Positions 1 through 7,849 of a stretch of 64,000 nt of DNA are shown here, one piece after another. This stretch comes from Nocardia stercoris. GTDB lineage: Bacteria; Actinomycetota; Actinomycetes; Mycobacteriales; Mycobacteriaceae. The stretch is taken from contig NZ_RFFH01000004.1 of the NCBI RefSeq assembly GCF_003696265.1, forward strand, positions 248,001-312,000. Direction: 5' to 3'. The translations under genes and the position numbers were made by a program. The notes beneath the pieces were generated by a model, which searched no databases, was not told the origin of the DNA, and saw nothing but the letters and a program-made list of their open reading frames with translations. How positions within the stretch are numbered: position 1 is the first letter of the stretch; the number at the start of each line of letters is the position of its first letter.

Positions 1-252
1 CGCATGTCCTACAGCGGCATCTTCATGCATTCCGCGCCCTGGTCGGTGTGGGCGCAGGGTTCCACCGACACCAGCCACGGCTGTCTGAACCTGAGCCCGG
101 AGGACGCCGAGTGGGTGTACGACAACGCCAAGCGCGGTGACATCGCGATCGTGTCGAACACCGTCGGCGACACCCTGTCCGGGATCGACGGTCTCGGGGA
201 CTGGAACGTCCCGTGGGCGGACTGGAAGGCGGGTAACGCGGGCGGTCAGTAA
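1..252 (+). CDS. L,D-transpeptidase, C-terminal fragment
   Basis: This is the 3' end of a gene that begins outside the window. The visible 83 residues carry the YkuD-type catalytic signature: a His (MHSAP) followed about 15 residues later by SHGCLNLS, where the Cys is the nucleophile. Such enzymes act outside the membrane and form 3-3 cross-links in peptidoglycan, a major cross-link type in mycolata. The C-terminal tail with several Trp residues (DWNVPWADW) resembles that of mycobacterial Ldt proteins. In M. tuberculosis an ldt gene (Rv2518c) lies a few genes from orn, and orn is also found in this window about 13 kb on, so this may be its orthologue. N-terminal Ig-like domains and lipobox cannot be seen here. 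Confidence 0.88.
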   Translation, partial: RMSYSGIFMHSAPWSVWAQGSTDTSHGCLNLSPEDAEWVYDNAKRGDIAIVSNTVGDTLSGIDGLGDWNVPWADWKAGNAGGQ

Positions 253-453
253 CAGCCCGTTCGTGACCGGCGGGCCGGGTAGGTGCCGACCCGATAACAA
301 CTGTCGCGAGCCTATGGCAATTCGGATATGGGCTGCTGTAGATCAGTGGCAGGTGGTCTGGCTACCCACTGGCAACGTGTCGGTGGTGTCGACGGGCCGG
401 ATCCATCGGTGGCGCCGCCGGGGCGCTGCCCCCGTTGGCGGAGGGAGTTAGAC

Positions 454-1068
454 GTGTTCGCACGTTCCACGACAGTGCAGGCGCAATTGTCCGCGATCGA
501 CGAAGGGATCACCGCCGTCCGTGACACGGTGTTGCCCGCGGTGCAGGGCATGCCCGGATGTATCGGCATGTCGCTGCTGGTCGACATGCAGTCCGGTCGG
601 TGCATCGCCACCAGCGCCTGGCAGACCGAGCAGGCGATGCGCGACAGCGAGGGCCCGATCAGTTCCTTCCGGGCCATGGCCATGTTTCGGGGCCGCGCCC
701 AGGTCCACGAATGGGAGATCGCGCTGCTGCACCGCGACCACCGGACCGGACCGGGCGCCTACTCGCGCGTGATCTGGGGGCAGACCGCCACGGGCCGGTT
801 CGACGAGGCGATCGAGGGCTTCCGGGTCGGTGGCCTGCCGCAGCTCGAGCAGCTCGACGGTTTCTGCAGTGCCAGCATGCTGGTGAACCGGGCGACGGGC
901 CGCGGTGTGGTGACCGAAACCTTCGACAGCGCGGCCGCGCTGGACCGCAGCCGGGAGCAGGCCGAGGCGATCCGTGACGAGAGCACCCGGCGGACCGGGG
1001 TGGAGATCCTCGATGTGGGCGAATTCGAGCTGGCCCTGGCGCACCTGCGGGTTCCCGAGCTGGTCTAG
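454..1068 (+). CDS. Two-repeat ABM-like (dimeric alpha-beta barrel) protein
   Basis: A 204-residue protein starting at GTG with a GGAG ribosome site ten bases upstream; the frame stays open further upstream but without a better start. It appears to contain two copies of a roughly 95-residue unit: each has a stretch such as MPGCIGMSLLVDMQSGRCIA or LDGFCSASMLVNRATGRGVV, followed by an acidic helix (AMRDSEGP, ALDRSREQ). This pattern is typical of antibiotic-biosynthesis-monooxygenase (ABM) or dimeric alpha-beta barrel domains, which in other proteins act as small monooxygenases or ligand binders. No catalytic residue can be assigned, so the role is unknown. It converges with the FMN reductase gene across a strong hairpin. 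Confidence 0.75.
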   Translation: MFARSTTVQAQLSAIDEGITAVRDTVLPAVQGMPGCIGMSLLVDMQSGRCIATSAWQTEQAMRDSEGPISSFRAMAMFRGRAQVHEWEIALLHRDHRTGPGAYSRVIWGQTATGRFDEAIEGFRVGGLPQLEQLDGFCSASMLVNRATGRGVVTETFDSAAALDRSREQAEAIRDESTRRTGVEILDVGEFELALAHLRVPELV

Positions 1069-1076
1069 CCCGGGCG

Positions 1077-1102
1077 GGCGGTGGCCTGAAGCGGCCACCG
1101 CC
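1077..1102. terminator. Bidirectional hairpin between convergent genes
   Basis: Ten-base perfect arms (GGCGGTGGCC / GGCCACCGCC) around a TGAAGC loop lie directly between the stop of the ABM-like gene and the stop of the FMN reductase gene. There is no T-run, as is common in GC-rich actinomycetes. It probably serves both strands. Confidence 0.6.
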
Positions 1103-1106
1103 GTGC

Positions 1107-1790
1107 TCAGCCGACGACGTGCCCGTTGGTGTGGGCGGGCTGCGCGTCCCCGGTGTGCCCGGCCAGCAGCCGGCTGAACGGTGTGACGGCGTCGAGCTGG
1201 TTGCCCGAGCGGCGCGGCCGGATCGACGGGTCCGGCACGAAGCCGGCAACCGCGGTCGGTACCGACACCACTTGGGTGGCCAGTTCGGCGGCCGCGCGGG
1301 TGATGCGCTCGGACAGCCCGGTGGAGCCGAAATCCGAAGTGGCGGCGAAGACTCCGGTCGGCACGACCACGGCCCGCAAGTAGGTGAACAGCGGGCGCAG
1401 GGCGTGGTCGAGGACCAGGGCGTGCCGTTCGGTCCCGGCGGTGGCGGCGATCAGTACCGGCATGCCGTTGATCGATTCGGGATCCAGGATATCGACGAAC
1501 ATCTTGAACAGGCCGCTGTAGCTCGCGGCGAAAACCGGTGTGACAGCGATGATTCCGGCGGCCCGAGTGACCTGTTCCCGAGCTGCCGTGATGGCGGGGG
1601 TCGCGACGCCGGTGGTGACCGTGGTGGCGAGATCGGCTGCCAGCTCCCGCAATTCGATGAACTGCAGCTCGATCTGCTCACCGCGCGCGCCCACCGCCGC
1701 CGACAGCGCGGTGCCGAGCTGGTCGGCGAGCATCCGCGTGGACGACGGCTGGGACACCCCGGCGGTGAGCACGACGACGGTTCGATTCAT
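1107..1790 (-). CDS. NAD(P)H-dependent FMN reductase, partner of an LLM monooxygenase
   Basis: A 227-residue flavodoxin-like FMN reductase. The N-terminal strand and phosphate loop (VVVLTAGVSQPSSTRMLA) and the TPVFAASYSGLFK segment that lines the flavin site are both visible. It follows the luciferase-like monooxygenase gene on the same strand with only four bases between them. This matches the known two-gene CE1758/CE1759 type arrangement, in which the reductase supplies reduced FMN to the monooxygenase. The C-terminal 30 residues (RPRRSGNQLDAVTPF) are polar and probably a family-specific tail. The operon is headed by a MarR gene, so expression is likely derepressed by a substrate of that regulator. 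Start chosen at ATG because it gives the flavodoxin start; longer frames only run back into the upstream gene. Confidence 0.85.
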   Translation of the reverse strand: MNRTVVVLTAGVSQPSSTRMLADQLGTALSAAVGARGEQIELQFIELRELAADLATTVTTGVATPAITAAREQVTRAAGIIAVTPVFAASYSGLFKMFVDILDPESINGMPVLIAATAGTERHALVLDHALRPLFTYLRAVVVPTGVFAATSDFGSTGLSERITRAAAELATQVVSVPTAVAGFVPDPSIRPRRSGNQLDAVTPFSRLLAGHTGDAQPAHTNGHVVG

Positions 1791-1794
1791 GTTC

Positions 1795-2931
1795 TTACCC
1801 TTCGGCATTCGCGGTGAGCCGCTCGCGGGCGGGCTCGACCAGGTGGAACGGGGACTCGGGGCCGGCGGCGACCAGGCTCGCGTGGGTGGGCGGGTCGCTG
1901 GGCACGCCGGCGGGGCGGCGCAGCTCGAATTCCTTGCGCAGCACCGGAACCACCTCACGGCCGAGGATCTCGACCTGCTCCAGCGCGGCCTCCAGCGGCA
2001 GGCCGGCGTGGTCGACGAGGAACAGCTGGCGCTGGTAATCACCGGCGTAGTCGGCGAATCCGAGCGTCTTCTCGAGGACCTGCTCGGGAGTGCCGACGGT
2101 GAGCGGGGTCATCTCCGTGAAGTCCTCCAGCGACGGGCCGTGCCCGTAGACGGGGGCGTTGTCGAAGTAGGGGCGGAAGTACTTCTTCGCGGCCGCTTCG
2201 GTTTCCGCCATGAACACCTGCCCGCCGAGGCCGACGATCGCCTGTTCGGCGGCGCCGTGGCCGTAGTACTCGTACCGCTGCCGGTAGAGCCGGACCATCT
2301 GCTCGGTGTGCTCCTTGTTCCAGAAGATGTTGTTGTGGAAGAAGCCGTCGCCGTAATAGGCGGCCTGTTCAGCGATCTCGGGGGTGCGGATCGAACCGTG
2401 CCACACGAACGGCGGTGTGCCGTCCAGCGGCGCCGGGGTGGAGGTGTACCCGCTCAGTGGCGTGCGGAACTTGCCCTGCCAGTTCACGACCGGCTCGCGC
2501 CACAGCTTGCGCAGCAGGTGGTAGTTCTCGATCGCCAGGTTCACGCCCTCGCGAATGTCCTTGCCGAACCACGGATAGACCGGGCCGGTGTTGCCGCGGC
2601 CCATCATCAGGTCGACGCGGCCGCCCGAGAGGTGCTGCAGCATCGCGTAGTCCTCGGCGATCTTCACCGGGTCGTTGGTGGTGATCAGCGTGGTCGCGGT
2701 GGACAGCAGCAGGCGCTCGGTGCGCGCGGCGACCCAGCCCAGCATGGTGGTGGGAGAGGAGGGGACGAACGGCGGATTGTGGTGCTCGCCGGTCGCGAAG
2801 ACGTCGAGGCCGACCTCTTCGGCCTTCAGCGCGAGCTGCGTCATCGCGTGGATCCGCTCGCTCTCGGTGGGGGCGACTCCGGTCGTGGGGTCGGTGGTCA
2901 CGTCTCCGACGGTGAAGATTCCGAACTGCAC
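1795..2931 (-). CDS. LLM-class FMN-dependent monooxygenase, CE1758 type
   Basis: A 378-residue luciferase-like monooxygenase (TIM barrel). It starts at GTG, six bases after a strong AGGAGG. Family features visible are the N-terminal VQFGIFTVGDV strand, TGEHH near residue 60, the SGGRVDLMMGRG flavin-site segment and the G-x-PE-x-V motif (VGTPEQVLEKTLGF) near the C terminus. Enzymes of this class use FMNH2 and O2 to oxidise an organic substrate, here unknown. It sits second in an apparent marR - monooxygenase - FMN reductase operon: the marR stop lies 29 bases upstream and the reductase start four bases downstream. The gap after marR holds a copy of the putative MarR operator. Confidence 0.88.
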   Translation of the reverse strand: MQFGIFTVGDVTTDPTTGVAPTESERIHAMTQLALKAEEVGLDVFATGEHHNPPFVPSSPTTMLGWVAARTERLLLSTATTLITTNDPVKIAEDYAMLQHLSGGRVDLMMGRGNTGPVYPWFGKDIREGVNLAIENYHLLRKLWREPVVNWQGKFRTPLSGYTSTPAPLDGTPPFVWHGSIRTPEIAEQAAYYGDGFFHNNIFWNKEHTEQMVRLYRQRYEYYGHGAAEQAIVGLGGQVFMAETEAAAKKYFRPYFDNAPVYGHGPSLEDFTEMTPLTVGTPEQVLEKTLGFADYAGDYQRQLFLVDHAGLPLEAALEQVEILGREVVPVLRKEFELRRPAGVPSDPPTHASLVAAGPESPFHLVEPARERLTANAEG

Positions 2932-2949
2932 GGTGCGCCTCCTGGCATG

Positions 2950-2966
2950 TAGTGAAGATTTCAATC
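2950..2966 (-). promoter_or_regulatory. Putative MarR operator, second copy
   Basis: Seventeen bases that match 14 of 17 positions of the inverted repeat in front of the marR gene (3488-3504), including the shared core TGA-N5-TCAATC. It overlaps the marR stop codon and lies about 20-35 bases before the monooxygenase start, a fitting place for a repressor. Its own symmetry is weaker (TGA / TCA only). Confidence 0.55.
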
Positions 2967-3467
2967 ACCAGAACAGAGGGGTGCTCCGGAGTATTCCCCG
3001 CCCTTCGGCGCTGCCGGTGTGCCCTGCAGCCGGGCGCGCAGGCGGGTGAACACGCGCCCGAGGACCGCCAGCTCGGCGGGGTCGAGGTCGTCGAGGAACA
3101 GGGCTCGAATCGTGGCCGAGTGGTGCGGGACCGCGTTCAGGAAGGACTCCAGGCCGGTCGCAGTGAGCACCGCCACCGCGCCGCGGCCGTCGTCCGGTGC
3201 CGGCTCGCGCACCACCAGGCCGCGCTTGGCCATGGAATTCACCTGGTAGGTGACCCGGCTGCGGGAGAAGACCATGCGATCGGCGAGCTCGCTCATGCGC
3301 AGCCGGTGACTCGGCGCCTCCCGCAGCAGGAGCAGCATGTGGTAGTCGATCAGGGTGAGTCCGGTGCTCGCGCGCAGAGTTTCGTCGAGCACCGTTTCGA
3401 GCCGCAGGCTCGCCTCGATGTACGCCCGCCAGGCCACGCCCTCGTCGACCGTCTCGTCGCTCGGCAT
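2961..3467 (-). CDS. MarR-family transcriptional regulator
   Basis: A 168-residue winged-helix protein. The recognition helix and wing are visible in the middle (MSELADRMVFSRSRVTYQVN, then MAKRGLVVREPAPDDGRG), with the MarR DxRG-like wing motif present as DDGRG. It heads the operon with the monooxygenase and FMN reductase genes, so it very likely represses them and itself. The ATG at 3467 is preferred: the frame is open further upstream, but the extra residues would be encoded across the operator-like palindrome. Ligand unknown; MarR proteins next to flavin monooxygenases usually sense aromatic or electrophilic compounds. Confidence 0.88.
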   Translation of the reverse strand: MPSDETVDEGVAWRAYIEASLRLETVLDETLRASTGLTLIDYHMLLLLREAPSHRLRMSELADRMVFSRSRVTYQVNSMAKRGLVVREPAPDDGRGAVAVLTATGLESFLNAVPHHSATIRALFLDDLDPAELAVLGRVFTRLRARLQGTPAAPKGGEYSGAPLCSGD

Positions 3468-3487
3468 GATCACCCCGCATGTCGGTG

Positions 3488-3504
3488 GATTGATGATTTC
3501 AATC
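3488..3504 (-). promoter_or_regulatory. Putative MarR operator in front of marR
   Basis: A perfect six-base inverted repeat, GATTGA-N5-TCAATC, 21-37 bases upstream of the marR start. A related copy lies before the monooxygenase gene. Two matching sites in front of the two transcription-unit segments support autoregulation. Confidence 0.62.
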
Positions 3505-3595
3505 TTAACCAATAACGCGCGGGGCCGGTTCCCTTCGGCGCCCTGCGCTGTCGGTGCCGGGAGTGGGCTGCGAAACACGCCCGCGGGCCGGATCA

Positions 3596-3614
3596 ATTGG
3601 TTAGGCTAACCTTA
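3596..3614 (+). promoter_or_regulatory. IdeR/DtxR-like iron box
   Basis: The 19-base element reads ATTGGTTAGGCTAACCTTA. It agrees with the published IdeR consensus (TTAGGTTAGGCTAACCTAA) at 16 of 19 positions, including the whole GGTTAGGCTAACC core. It ends 31 bases before the start of the SRPBCC gene, where a repressor would block transcription when iron is plentiful. The divergent marR gene starts about 130 bases away and is less likely to be the target. Confidence 0.75.
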
Positions 3615-3645
3615 ACGGCAGTTTGGCGAAAGTGGGGGCAGTGCA

Positions 3646-4122
3646 ATGACATTCGAACGAGTAGTGCGGACGAGCCTGGTCGATGCGCCGGTCGCAGCAG
3701 TCTGGGCGGCCGTCACCACCCCGGCGGGCTTCAATGCCGAACTGTGGCCTTATCTGCGGATGACCGTCCCGCGGCCGTTCCGGGGCGCGACGATCGCGGA
3801 TGTCACGCCCGGAATGCACATCGGGCGCAGCGTTCTCCTGCTGTTCGGTGTGCTGCCCATCGACTACGACGACATCACGATCGCCGAGATCGACGAAGGC
3901 CGCAGGTTTCGGGAGGAGTCGGCCATGCTGTCGATGCGCCCGTGGATCCACGAGCGCGCGCTGCGCCCTGTCGGCGACCGCACCGAGGTGACCGACACGC
4001 TGACCTTCGCGCCGCGCCCGCCGTTGGCTCTGGTGCCGGGTGCGGGCGCGGTGCTGCGGGGCATCGTCGCGGCACTTTTCCGGCACCGGCATCGCCGGCT
4101 GGGTTCCCTGCTCGGGGCGTGA
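3646..4122 (+). CDS. SRPBCC-family protein, probably iron-regulated
   Basis: A 158-residue START-like (SRPBCC) protein: the N-terminal strand and helix (RTSLVDAPVAAVWAAVTTPAGFNAE) are typical of the polyketide cyclase/dehydrase and lipid-transport superfamily, which binds a hydrophobic ligand in a deep pocket. No catalytic residues can be assigned. The strong iron box just upstream suggests it is made under iron starvation, which is unusual for this family and hints at a role in siderophore, heme or stress metabolism (inference). The C terminus is Arg-rich (FRHRHRRLGSLLGA). It stands alone between the divergent marR gene and a secreted-protein gene. Confidence 0.8.
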   Translation: MTFERVVRTSLVDAPVAAVWAAVTTPAGFNAELWPYLRMTVPRPFRGATIADVTPGMHIGRSVLLLFGVLPIDYDDITIAEIDEGRRFREESAMLSMRPWIHERALRPVGDRTEVTDTLTFAPRPPLALVPGAGAVLRGIVAALFRHRHRRLGSLLGA

Positions 4123-4243
4123 CGGAGTCGCCCGGCGAGCTATGAACGGGATTGTTCGTTTTCGGTTCGGGCCGGTACGACGGGCGGATACCGTGTGAGC
4201 CGCGGCGCGGTGGGTGCGTCGCACGCAGTGTCAGAGGATGTAG

Positions 4244-4807
4244 ATGAAAAACAATATGACCAGGGCCGTTGCGGCGGTTGCCGGAATCTCCGCGGCAGTG
4301 CTGCCGGGGATCGACGCGGCGACGGCGTCGGCGGATGTGGCGCCGGTTCAGTACCAGCTCAGTTACAGCGGCTGCTACCAGCACAAGGCCTGTTCCTTCG
4401 ATGTGCGGACCCCCGACACGACGTCGGTGGTGACGATCACGGTCAACGGCACGGCGGTGGCCAGCGGGGCACCGCAGCTGGTCGCCCCGGCCCAGCCCGG
4501 CTATTCCCCCGCCTACGCCGACTACACGGCCACGTGGACGCCGACCAGCAGCGGCGTGTACACCGTGACCGCGACCCAGGGCTCGAACACCGCGACCTGG
4601 AAGTTCGCCGTCTGCCCGACCCCGCCGTACTCCGGCTCCGGCGGTTTCACCGACAGCCCGTTCCCGCCGCCGGTCGACACCACCGGGCCCGTGCTCGGAT
4701 CGGTGGAGAACGGTCCGTACAACCTGTGCAACCAGCTCGGGCTCCTGGCCACCCAGTCGGGCATCCCGACCGGAAGCACTCTGCCGCTGTTCAGCCTGTC
4801 CGGCTAG
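4244..4807 (+). CDS. Secreted Ig-like beta-sandwich protein of unknown function
   Basis: A 187-residue protein with a classical signal peptide: KNNMTR, a hydrophobic segment rich in Ala and Val, then a probable cleavage after ATASA. The mature part is rich in Thr, Ser, Pro and Tyr, contains four Cys that could form disulfides, and has the alternating pattern of an Ig-like or FN3-like beta sandwich (DYTATWTPTSSGVYTVTAT). An AGAGGA ribosome site supports the ATG. I do not recognise a specific family; it is presumably a cell-wall or secreted protein. Confidence 0.78.
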   Translation: MKNNMTRAVAAVAGISAAVLPGIDAATASADVAPVQYQLSYSGCYQHKACSFDVRTPDTTSVVTITVNGTAVASGAPQLVAPAQPGYSPAYADYTATWTPTSSGVYTVTATQGSNTATWKFAVCPTPPYSGSGGFTDSPFPPPVDTTGPVLGSVENGPYNLCNQLGLLATQSGIPTGSTLPLFSLSG

Positions 4808-4813
4808 CGGGCC

Positions 4814-4848
4814 GCGGGTGGGGGCCGGCGCGGCTGGCCCCCACCCGC
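4814..4848. terminator. Bidirectional hairpin between convergent genes
   Basis: Perfect 13-base arms (GCGGGTGGGGGCC / GGCCCCCACCCGC) with a nine-base loop lie between the stop of the secreted-protein gene and the stop of the phnA-like gene. Confidence 0.72.
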
Positions 4849-4849
4849 A

Positions 4850-5191
4850 CTACGCCTTCTTGACCACGCTCGACTTGAGCTGCATCGGGCCGATGCCGTC
4901 CACCTTGCAGTCGATGTCGTGGTCGCCGACGCCCTGGACGAGGCGGATATTGCGCACCTTGGTGCCCACCTTGATGCCGGTGCTCGAGCCCTTGACCTTC
5001 AGGTCCTTGATCACGGTGACGGTGTCGCCGTCGGCGAGGACGTTGCCGACCGCGTCCTTGATCACCGGTGCGGTGTCGGCTGATTCGGTGCCCGCGGACC
5101 ACTCATGGGCACACTCCGGGCAGACCAGCAGCGCGCCCAGCTCATAGGTGTAAGCGCTCTCGCACCGCGGGCACGGGGGTAGTTCGTTCAT
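4850..5191 (-). CDS. PhnA/YjdM-type zinc-ribbon protein
   Basis: A 113-residue protein in the PhnA (YjdM) family. Residues 7-27 form a zinc ribbon with CPRC and CPEC pairs, and the C-terminal half is the SH3-like domain ([23 protein letters not shown]) that defines the family. Despite the historic name, the family has no proven role in phosphonate breakdown. The ATG at 5191 gives the usual family start ([10 protein letters not shown]); another in-frame ATG twelve bases upstream is possible. It lies just downstream of the alpha/beta hydrolase gene on the same strand and is probably co-transcribed. Confidence 0.88.
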   Translation of the reverse strand: MNELPPCPRCESAYTYELGALLVCPECAHEWSAGTESADTAPVIKDAVGNVLADGDTVTVIKDLKVKGSSTGIKVGTKVRNIRLVQGVGDHDIDCKVDGIGPMQLKSSVVKKA

Positions 5192-5209
5192 CGCGGACCC
5201 CATGTTGAA

Positions 5210-6019
5210 TCAGGCTGCGCCGGTGAGGAAGCCGACGATCGCCTGGTTGACGGCTTCGGGCTGCTCCAGATAGCCGAAGTGGCCGCACTGCTCCAGCTCG
5301 GTGTAGCGGGCGCCGGGAATCGCCTGGGCCACTTCACGACCCATGGCGGCCGGGGTCATGCGATCGTCGGCGAACCCGATCACCAAGCTGGGCTTGGTGA
5401 TCCGGGTGTAGGCGGTGCGGCGGTCCTCGGAACGGTCCATGCCCAGCTGGGCCCGCACGCCCGGTGCCGTCTTGGCGCCGGAGGTGAATTCGAAGATGTC
5501 GAGCCACTCCTGGGCCTTGGCCGGGTCGGCGACACTGGCGGGCGACAGGTTCAGCATCGCCTTGATCGCGGCGGCGTACTGCGGCGGCAGCTGGACATCC
5601 TTGTCGTACAACGCCTGTTCGCCCGCGTTGAGCAGCGCGGACAGCGGGTGCGAGCGGGCCACGGCGCCCATGGTGACCGTGCGATCCACCAATTCCGGTC
5701 GCGCGAGGGCGAGTTCGAGGGTCACCCGGGCGCCCATCGAGTGCCCGACTACGTGCGCGGGGGCGCCGAGGAGTTCGATCAGGGCCGCGGCGTCACCGAC
5801 CAGGTCGGTCATCCGGATTCCGTCGGCGCACTCGTCGCTGGGCGCGATGCCGCGGCTGTCGTAGGTGGCGACCCGAAATCCGGCCTTCACCAGCGCGGGC
5901 ACCTGGTAGTTCTTCCATACCCGACCGGGGCTGCCGCTGCCCATGATCATCAGGACCAACGGTCCGGTCCCGGTTACCTCATAGTTGAGCCGAATCCCGT
6001 TCAGGGTGGTGATAGGCAT
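5210..6019 (-). CDS. Alpha/beta hydrolase
   Basis: A 269-residue alpha/beta-hydrolase with the full triad in view: nucleophile Ser94 in GHSMGA, an acid in FADDRMTP, and His in CGHFGYLEQP close to the C terminus. The oxyanion-hole region (MGSGSPGRVW) follows the first strands. Closest in look to the non-haem haloperoxidase / 3-oxoadipate enol-lactonase group, but the substrate cannot be told from sequence. No signal peptide, so cytoplasmic. The phnA-like gene follows closely on the same strand. Confidence 0.85.
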   Translation of the reverse strand: MPITTLNGIRLNYEVTGTGPLVLMIMGSGSPGRVWKNYQVPALVKAGFRVATYDSRGIAPSDECADGIRMTDLVGDAAALIELLGAPAHVVGHSMGARVTLELALARPELVDRTVTMGAVARSHPLSALLNAGEQALYDKDVQLPPQYAAAIKAMLNLSPASVADPAKAQEWLDIFEFTSGAKTAPGVRAQLGMDRSEDRRTAYTRITKPSLVIGFADDRMTPAAMGREVAQAIPGARYTELEQCGHFGYLEQPEAVNQAIVGFLTGAA

Positions 6020-6117
6020 GGTTCTCCTGGCTGGTATGCCTGATTGCGAATCTATGCAACTAACCGGGGGAGAGTATCACGCGGCACTTCCGGGGCGTCC
6101 CGAGCTCGCCGGACCGC

Positions 6118-6444
6118 TCACACCAAGAAGCCGGCCAGCAGGGACGCCGCGTTGGCCGTCACCGAGATGAGCAGGAGTTCACCGGGCCGACGGCGGCGGA
6201 CGGCGTAGACCAGCGCCGCTTCGAGCAGACAGACACCGATCTCGGCGACAATCAAGGTCGCCCAGAACGCGTTCGGGGCGGCACGGCTGATGATCGACCA
6301 CAGCAGGGGATGGGAGACCAAGTTCACCGCGGTGCCCGTGGCGGCCGCGCGGGCGGGCCGGAAAGCCTTCGCCGTCACCAGCATCGCGGTATAGATTGGC
6401 ACCTCGACGAGCAGGGTGAGAGCCAATGCCCACGGGTATCGCAC
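6118..6444 (-). CDS. Small membrane protein, three or more TM segments
   Basis: About 108 residues starting at GTG. Hydrophobic stretches (WALALTLLVEVPIYTAMLVTA, FWATLIVAEIGVCLLEAALVY, ELLLISVTANAASLLAGFLV) point to three or four transmembrane helices linked by Arg-rich loops. It is divergent from the next membrane-protein gene, 22 bases away, which limits how far upstream its start can lie. No ribosome site is obvious and no family is recognised. Confidence 0.6.
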   Translation of the reverse strand: MRYPWALALTLLVEVPIYTAMLVTAKAFRPARAAATGTAVNLVSHPLLWSIISRAAPNAFWATLIVAEIGVCLLEAALVYAVRRRRPGELLLISVTANAASLLAGFLV

Positions 6445-6466
6445 GGGGAGATGGTAGGGGAGGACC

Positions 6467-7423
6467 GTGGCCGCGCCGACGATCGCAGCACCGGGCCCGG
6501 TGGCACAGCCGCTCCGGCCGACCGCGCTCGCCGCCGTTTTCGTACTCGCCGCCGCCGCGGCTCTGACCGCGGCGCTGCGGGTTCCGGCCGCACTCACCCT
6601 GATCGGGCTGGCCTGCTTCGGCATCCTGCACAACGCCCTCGAATTGCGTTATGTCACAGGCCGCTTCGCGCACGTGCTGAACGGGCGTTTTCTGCGGCTG
6701 CTGCTGATACCGATCACCGGGATCGTGCTGTGCCGGGCTTTTCGGCGCGGGCTGTGGTCGCAGGAGGCCGAAATCCTGCTCGGCTACGGCGTTCTCGGGG
6801 TGGCGGCGGTGCACGCGTTACGCCGGCGACCCCTGCTGCTGGTCGCGGTGGGTACGGTGCTGATCGGTGCGGCGGCGAGCTCGCTGTTGTTCCCCGCCTA
6901 CCACTTCGTGGTGTTGACGCATGTGCACAACCTGGTGCCACTGCTGTTCCTGATCGAATGGTCGCGCGAGCTGCCGCGCGGCCGCGCCACCTTCCTGTCG
7001 GCCCAATTCCTGTGGGTCCTGGTTATTCCGGCGCTGCTGCTCACCGGACTGTTCGACCACATGTCGACGGTCGGCCCGGTCGCACTGACCACCGGATACA
7101 CCCCGCCGATGTGGCTCGGCACGACCGTGGCCGCGCGATTCCTCGCCGTCTTCGCGTTCCTGCAGACCATGCACTACGTGGTGTGGGTGTGGTTCATGCC
7201 GCGCTACGGCCCGGCCGCGACCGCTGCCTTCGAGGCCCGGCTACCGGACCTGCGTGGAATCCGTGGCTGGGCAGTCGGTTTCGCTGCGGCTACGGCGGTC
7301 GGCGCACTGTTCGCGGCGGACTACGCCGCGGGCAAGTCCCTCTACTCGTGTGTGGCCACCTATCACGTGTACCTGGAATTTCCGGTGGTGCTGTTGCTGA
7401 TCCTGGGGTCGGAGAGAGAGTGA
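6467..7423 (+). CDS. Polytopic membrane protein, unknown function
   Basis: A 318-residue protein with about nine predicted membrane helices. It starts at GTG behind GGGGAGGA. Several His residues lie within or beside membrane segments (FGILHNALEL, YHFVVLTHVHNLVPLLF, MHYVVWVWF, TYHVYLEF), which could be metal or haem ligands, though this is only an inference. I do not recognise the family. The next small membrane gene starts three bases after its stop, so the two are probably translated together. Confidence 0.72.
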   Translation: MAAPTIAAPGPVAQPLRPTALAAVFVLAAAAALTAALRVPAALTLIGLACFGILHNALELRYVTGRFAHVLNGRFLRLLLIPITGIVLCRAFRRGLWSQEAEILLGYGVLGVAAVHALRRRPLLLVAVGTVLIGAAASSLLFPAYHFVVLTHVHNLVPLLFLIEWSRELPRGRATFLSAQFLWVLVIPALLLTGLFDHMSTVGPVALTTGYTPPMWLGTTVAARFLAVFAFLQTMHYVVWVWFMPRYGPAATAAFEARLPDLRGIRGWAVGFAAATAVGALFAADYAAGKSLYSCVATYHVYLEFPVVLLLILGSERE

Positions 7424-7425
7424 TC

Positions 7426-7743
7426 ATGACGAATGTGCTGGCCGATGTTGCCCCGGCGGGCGGCGACAGCTCCGGCCACGGGCCACAGGTGATCGCGGTC
7501 CTCGTGGTGGTTCTGGTCGCCGCCGCGATCCTGTTCGCCCTGTTCCGTGGTGGTATTCGGCGCCTGCAACTGGTCGCTGCGGCGCTGACCGTCGTGATCG
7601 CCGTGGGCCTGATCCTCGTGGCCTGTGTCGCTCTCGCGCCACGCGATCGCCACCACGAGTACGTTCCGCACCCGTACGTGCCACAGTCCCGAACGGCGAC
7701 CGCGACTCCCTCGCCGGTCACATCGACCTCGCCGCCCACCTGA
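7426..7743 (+). CDS. Small two-helix membrane protein
   Basis: A 105-residue protein starting at ATG two bases after the preceding stop. It has two hydrophobic segments (QVIAVLVVVLVAAAILFALF and LQLVAAALTVVIAVGLILVA) and a Ser/Thr/Pro-rich tail that may lie outside the cell (TATPSPVTSTSPPT). No family recognised; its job is presumably tied to the upstream membrane protein. Confidence 0.62.
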   Translation: MTNVLADVAPAGGDSSGHGPQVIAVLVVVLVAAAILFALFRGGIRRLQLVAAALTVVIAVGLILVACVALAPRDRHHEYVPHPYVPQSRTATATPSPVTSTSPPT

Positions 7744-7804
7744 TCTTCCGGCCCTGAGCGTTTGTCGACGGCCGCTTGCCGCGCGCCCAGTCGGGAAATA
7801 ATGT

Positions 7805-7821
7805 TTGGACCGTGTGTCCAA
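7805..7821 (+). promoter_or_regulatory. Perfect 17-bp palindrome before the aldehyde dehydrogenase
   Basis: TTGGAC-CGTGT-GTCCAA, a perfect six-base inverted repeat 29-45 bases before the aldehyde dehydrogenase start. Its form is that of a TetR- or MarR-type operator. No regulator gene is adjacent, so the cognate protein must be encoded elsewhere. Confidence 0.55.
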
Positions 7822-7849
7822 CTTTTCGACGACGAAGGACAGCGCGAGC

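Noticed and set aside
3601..4224. A minus-strand frame opposite the SRPBCC gene
   Set aside because: Product rich in Arg, His and Gln with no family features; the plus-strand protein has a clear SRPBCC start and an iron box in front.
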